From Pseudomonas kielensis (lineage in GTDB: Bacteria; Pseudomonadota; Gammaproteobacteria; Pseudomonadales; Pseudomonadaceae), in NCBI RefSeq assembly GCF_014236655.1, contig NZ_JACMYG010000003.1:62001-126000 (forward strand): a DNA stretch of 64,000 bases, in the 5' to 3' direction. The translations under genes were made by a program, and so were the position numbers. This document shows, piece by piece, positions 60,464 to 64,000 of the stretch. Below the pieces are notes generated by a model. It worked only from the letters and a program-made list of their open reading frames with translations. It was not told the DNA's origin and ran no database searches. Numbering within the stretch: position 1 is the first letter of the stretch; the number at the start of each line of letters is the position of its first letter.

Positions 60464-61306
60464 ATGACGACTGCATTACAACAACCTTCGCTCTCGAGCC
60501 AATGCATGGCCGAGTTCCTGGGTACTGCTTTACTGATCTTCTTTGGTACGGGCTGTGTTGCCGCGCTCAAGGTCGCGGGTGCCAGCTTTGGCCTTTGGGA
60601 AATCAGCATCATCTGGGGGATCGGCGTGAGCATGGCGATCTACCTGACCGCCGGTGTTTCCGGCGCCCACCTCAATCCGGCAGTCAGTATTGCGCTGTGC
60701 ATTTTTGCCGACTTTGAAAAGCGCAAACTACCGTTCTACATCTTCTCCCAGGTCGCTGGCGCCTTCTGCGCAGCGTTGTTGGTTTACACGCTTTACAGCA
60801 ACCTGTTCTTCGATTTCGAACAAACGCACCATATGGTTCGCGGCACACAAGCCAGCCTGGAACTGGCCTCGGTGTTCTCGACCTTCCCGAACCCTGCCTT
60901 GTCGACGGGCCAAGCATTTCTGGTTGAAGTGATCATCACCGCCATTCTAATGGGCGTGATCATGTCCCTGACCGACGACAACAATGGTCTACCAAAGGGC
61001 CCACTGGCGCCGTTGCTGATCGGTCTGCTGATTGCCGTGATCGGCAGCTCGATGGGCCCGCTGACCGGTTTTGCGATGAACCCGGCGCGCGATTTCGGTC
61101 CTAAATTGATGACCTTCTTCGCCGGCTGGGGTGAAATATCTTTTACCGGCGGGCGCGATATTCCGTACTTCCTGATTCCGATTTTTGCACCGATCATCGG
61201 TGCCTGCCTCGGCGCTGCCGCCTATCGCGGGCTGATTGCCCGCCATCTACCCAGCGTCATACCTGCTACAAAGGATGCAGAACACGCCTGCAGAACACGC
61301 CATTGA
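60464..61306 (+). CDS. glpF: Glycerol uptake facilitator (aquaglyceroporin)
   Basis: 280 residues, six membrane segments. The two half-helix NPA motifs are GAHLNPAVSIAL and GFAMNPARDFGPKL; the second has the Asp after Arg typical of glycerol channels rather than water channels. It lets glycerol diffuse into the cytoplasm, where GlpK traps it by phosphorylation. The next gene, glpK, starts 97 bases later. Confidence 0.96.
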   Translation: MTTALQQPSLSSQCMAEFLGTALLIFFGTGCVAALKVAGASFGLWEISIIWGIGVSMAIYLTAGVSGAHLNPAVSIALCIFADFEKRKLPFYIFSQVAGAFCAALLVYTLYSNLFFDFEQTHHMVRGTQASLELASVFSTFPNPALSTGQAFLVEVIITAILMGVIMSLTDDNNGLPKGPLAPLLIGLLIAVIGSSMGPLTGFAMNPARDFGPKLMTFFAGWGEISFTGGRDIPYFLIPIFAPIIGACLGAAAYRGLIARHLPSVIPATKDAEHACRTRH

Positions 61307-61328
61307 CGGCAAAGTAAAAGTTTCTTGA

Positions 61329-62909
<1,581 letters not shown>

Positions 62910-63004
62910 GCCAGAGCACTGACTCGTATCCGTATGTAACTGGCAGGGAGTGGATTCCTGCGGCATCATGGGCAAATTTTGCACGGCAGCCCAAAGGAAG
63001 CCCC

Positions 63005-63760
63005 ATGAATCTGCCTCCCCGTCAGCAGCAAATCCTCGAGCTGGTCCGCGAACGCGGTTACGTCAGCATCGAGGAAATGGCTCAGCTGTTCGTCGTTACA
63101 CCGCAGACCATCCGCCGCGATATCAATCAATTGGCGGAAGTAAATTTGTTGCGTCGCTATCACGGCGGCGCTGCTTACGATTCAAGCGTAGAAAACACTG
63201 CCTACGCCATGCGTGCCGATCAAATGCGCGATGAGAAACAACGCATCGCCGAAGCTATCGCCGCCCAGATTCCCGATCACGCCTCGCTGTTCATCAACAT
63301 CGGCACCACCACCGAATCCATCGCCCGGGCGCTGCTCAATCACACCCAGCTCAAGGTGATCACCAACAACCTGCACGTCGCCTCGATCCTCAGCGCCAAG
63401 GATGATTTCGAAGTCCTGCTCGCTGGCGGCAATGTGCGCCGCGACAGCGGTGTCGTCGGCCAGGCCAGCGTCGATTTCATCAACCAGTTCAAGGTCGACT
63501 TCGCCCTGGTCGGTATCAGCGGGATCGACGAAGACGGCAGCCTGCTGGATTTCGACTATCAGGAAGTGCGGGTATCCCAGGCAATCATCGCCAATGCCCG
63601 ACAAGTAATACTGGCGGCCGACTCCAGTAAATTTGGTCGTAACGCCATGGTTCGACTGGGACCGATCAGCCTGATCGATTGCCTGGTCACCGATCAGCCG
63701 CCAGTGCCGGCGCTGGCGCAGCTACTGAGTCAACACAAGATTCGCCTCGAGGTTGTTTAA
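63005..63760 (+). CDS. glpR: Glycerol-3-phosphate regulon repressor
   Basis: 251 residues of the DeoR family. The N-terminal winged helix ([40 protein letters not shown]) binds DNA; the C-terminal sugar-phosphate-isomerase-like half ([41 protein letters not shown]) binds sn-glycerol 3-phosphate. It represses glpFK and glpD until glycerol-3-phosphate appears. Confidence 0.95.
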   Translation: MNLPPRQQQILELVRERGYVSIEEMAQLFVVTPQTIRRDINQLAEVNLLRRYHGGAAYDSSVENTAYAMRADQMRDEKQRIAEAIAAQIPDHASLFINIGTTTESIARALLNHTQLKVITNNLHVASILSAKDDFEVLLAGGNVRRDSGVVGQASVDFINQFKVDFALVGISGIDEDGSLLDFDYQEVRVSQAIIANARQVILAADSSKFGRNAMVRLGPISLIDCLVTDQPPVPALAQLLSQHKIRLEVV

Positions 63761-63808
63761 CCCCAAGGGCGGTTAAGCCCGCACTACAAATCCCCCCCCC
63801 GCACATCT

Positions 63809-63927
63809 AAATGTTCGAAAATGTTCCTTTAGCGGCCCTTCGATGAGTATTTTCAATCGAAGTTAAGTGGTCGCGGGCGTCAATTTCGGTTGCAATTTTC
63901 GAAAATGAACATTAATGTTCGAATTCA
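63809..63927. promoter_or_regulatory. Candidate GlpR operators upstream of glpD
   Basis: AATGTTCGAAAATGTTCC (63810 on) holds two ATGTTC half-sites, and GAACATTAATGTTC (63907-63920) is a perfect fourteen-base palindrome embedded in TTTTCGAAAATGAAC...TGTTCGAATTC. Both match the ATGTTCG half-site of GlpR operators. They lie 37-147 bases before the glpD start. Confidence 0.7.
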
Positions 63928-63956
63928 AATGCACAACAAAGCCCTGAGGCCTGCCG

Positions 63957-64000
63957 ATGCTCACTTCTACCTTGCCTACGCCCCCTCTCGCTGAGGTCTA
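63957..64000 (+). CDS. glpD: Glycerol-3-phosphate dehydrogenase GlpD, first 14 codons
   Basis: The ATG at 63957 opens MLTSTLPTPPLAEV, the usual N-terminus of Pseudomonas GlpD before its FAD-binding segment. The rest is outside the window. The gene oxidises glycerol 3-phosphate to dihydroxyacetone phosphate at the membrane. Position after glpR is the standard order. Confidence 0.8.
   Translation, partial: MLTSTLPTPPLAEV

Overview
The window looks like chromosome from a fluorescent Pseudomonas (P. fluorescens group). Gene content and order are typical: galU, gor, ahpC/ahpF, an MvaT-family xenogeneic silencer, hpd, a KfrA-like coiled-coil protein, glpF-glpK-glpR-glpD, a CdaR/glycerate kinase cluster and REP-like GGGAGC...GCTCCC hairpins. 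GC is high except in two accessory blocks.

Layout. 1-7.7 kb: 5' part of a nitronate monooxygenase, an effector-binding-domain protein, a reverse-strand alkylation-repair cluster (2OG-Fe(II) oxygenase, alkB, ada), small proteins and lipoproteins, and a tsdB-tsdA thiosulfate dehydrogenase pair. 7.8-15.7 kb: core genes galU, gor, kfrA-like, ahpC, ahpF, gloA, mvaT-like. 15.8-26.8 kb: a CSS-EAL phosphodiesterase, LysR/EamA pair, hpd, rarD, an aldo/keto reductase and a glycerate/sugar-diacid cluster (MFS permease, cdaR, glycerate kinase). 26.8-31.9 kb: a complete chaperone-usher fimbrial operon.

32.2-50.7 kb is the most interesting part. It holds a 1701-residue RHS protein with a variable C-terminal tip (RHS-A) preceded by a small secreted protein on the minus strand. 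Divergently, on the plus strand, lies a four-gene unit: an Ig-like repeat protein, two paralogues whose N-termini resemble P47/OrfX-type TULIP lipid-binding proteins fused to Ig-like domains, and a second RHS protein (RHS-B) that stops before the RHS core. The block ends with a NarL-type response regulator and a LuxR-type protein that is only a DNA-binding domain. A perfect 20-bp lux box lies upstream of that luxR gene, and two related imperfect boxes lie in the divergent RHS promoter region. In all three the box sits exactly 21 bp from a TA-rich -10-like hexamer. I infer one LuxR-type regulon driving all three transcription units.

50.8-60.2 kb: a 2-hydroxyacid dehydrogenase followed by the 3' fragment of a KguT-like transporter, cut by a Tn554/recombinase-in-trio type element (three overlapping tyrosine recombinases plus a small HTH protein). 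Then come a cytochrome P460-like gene, an XRE-regulator pseudogene fused to an IS66 remnant, and other debris. 60.4-64 kb: the glycerol regulon glpF-glpK-glpR and the first codons of glpD, with candidate GlpR operators.

All product calls come from reading the translations and recalling families; no database search was run.
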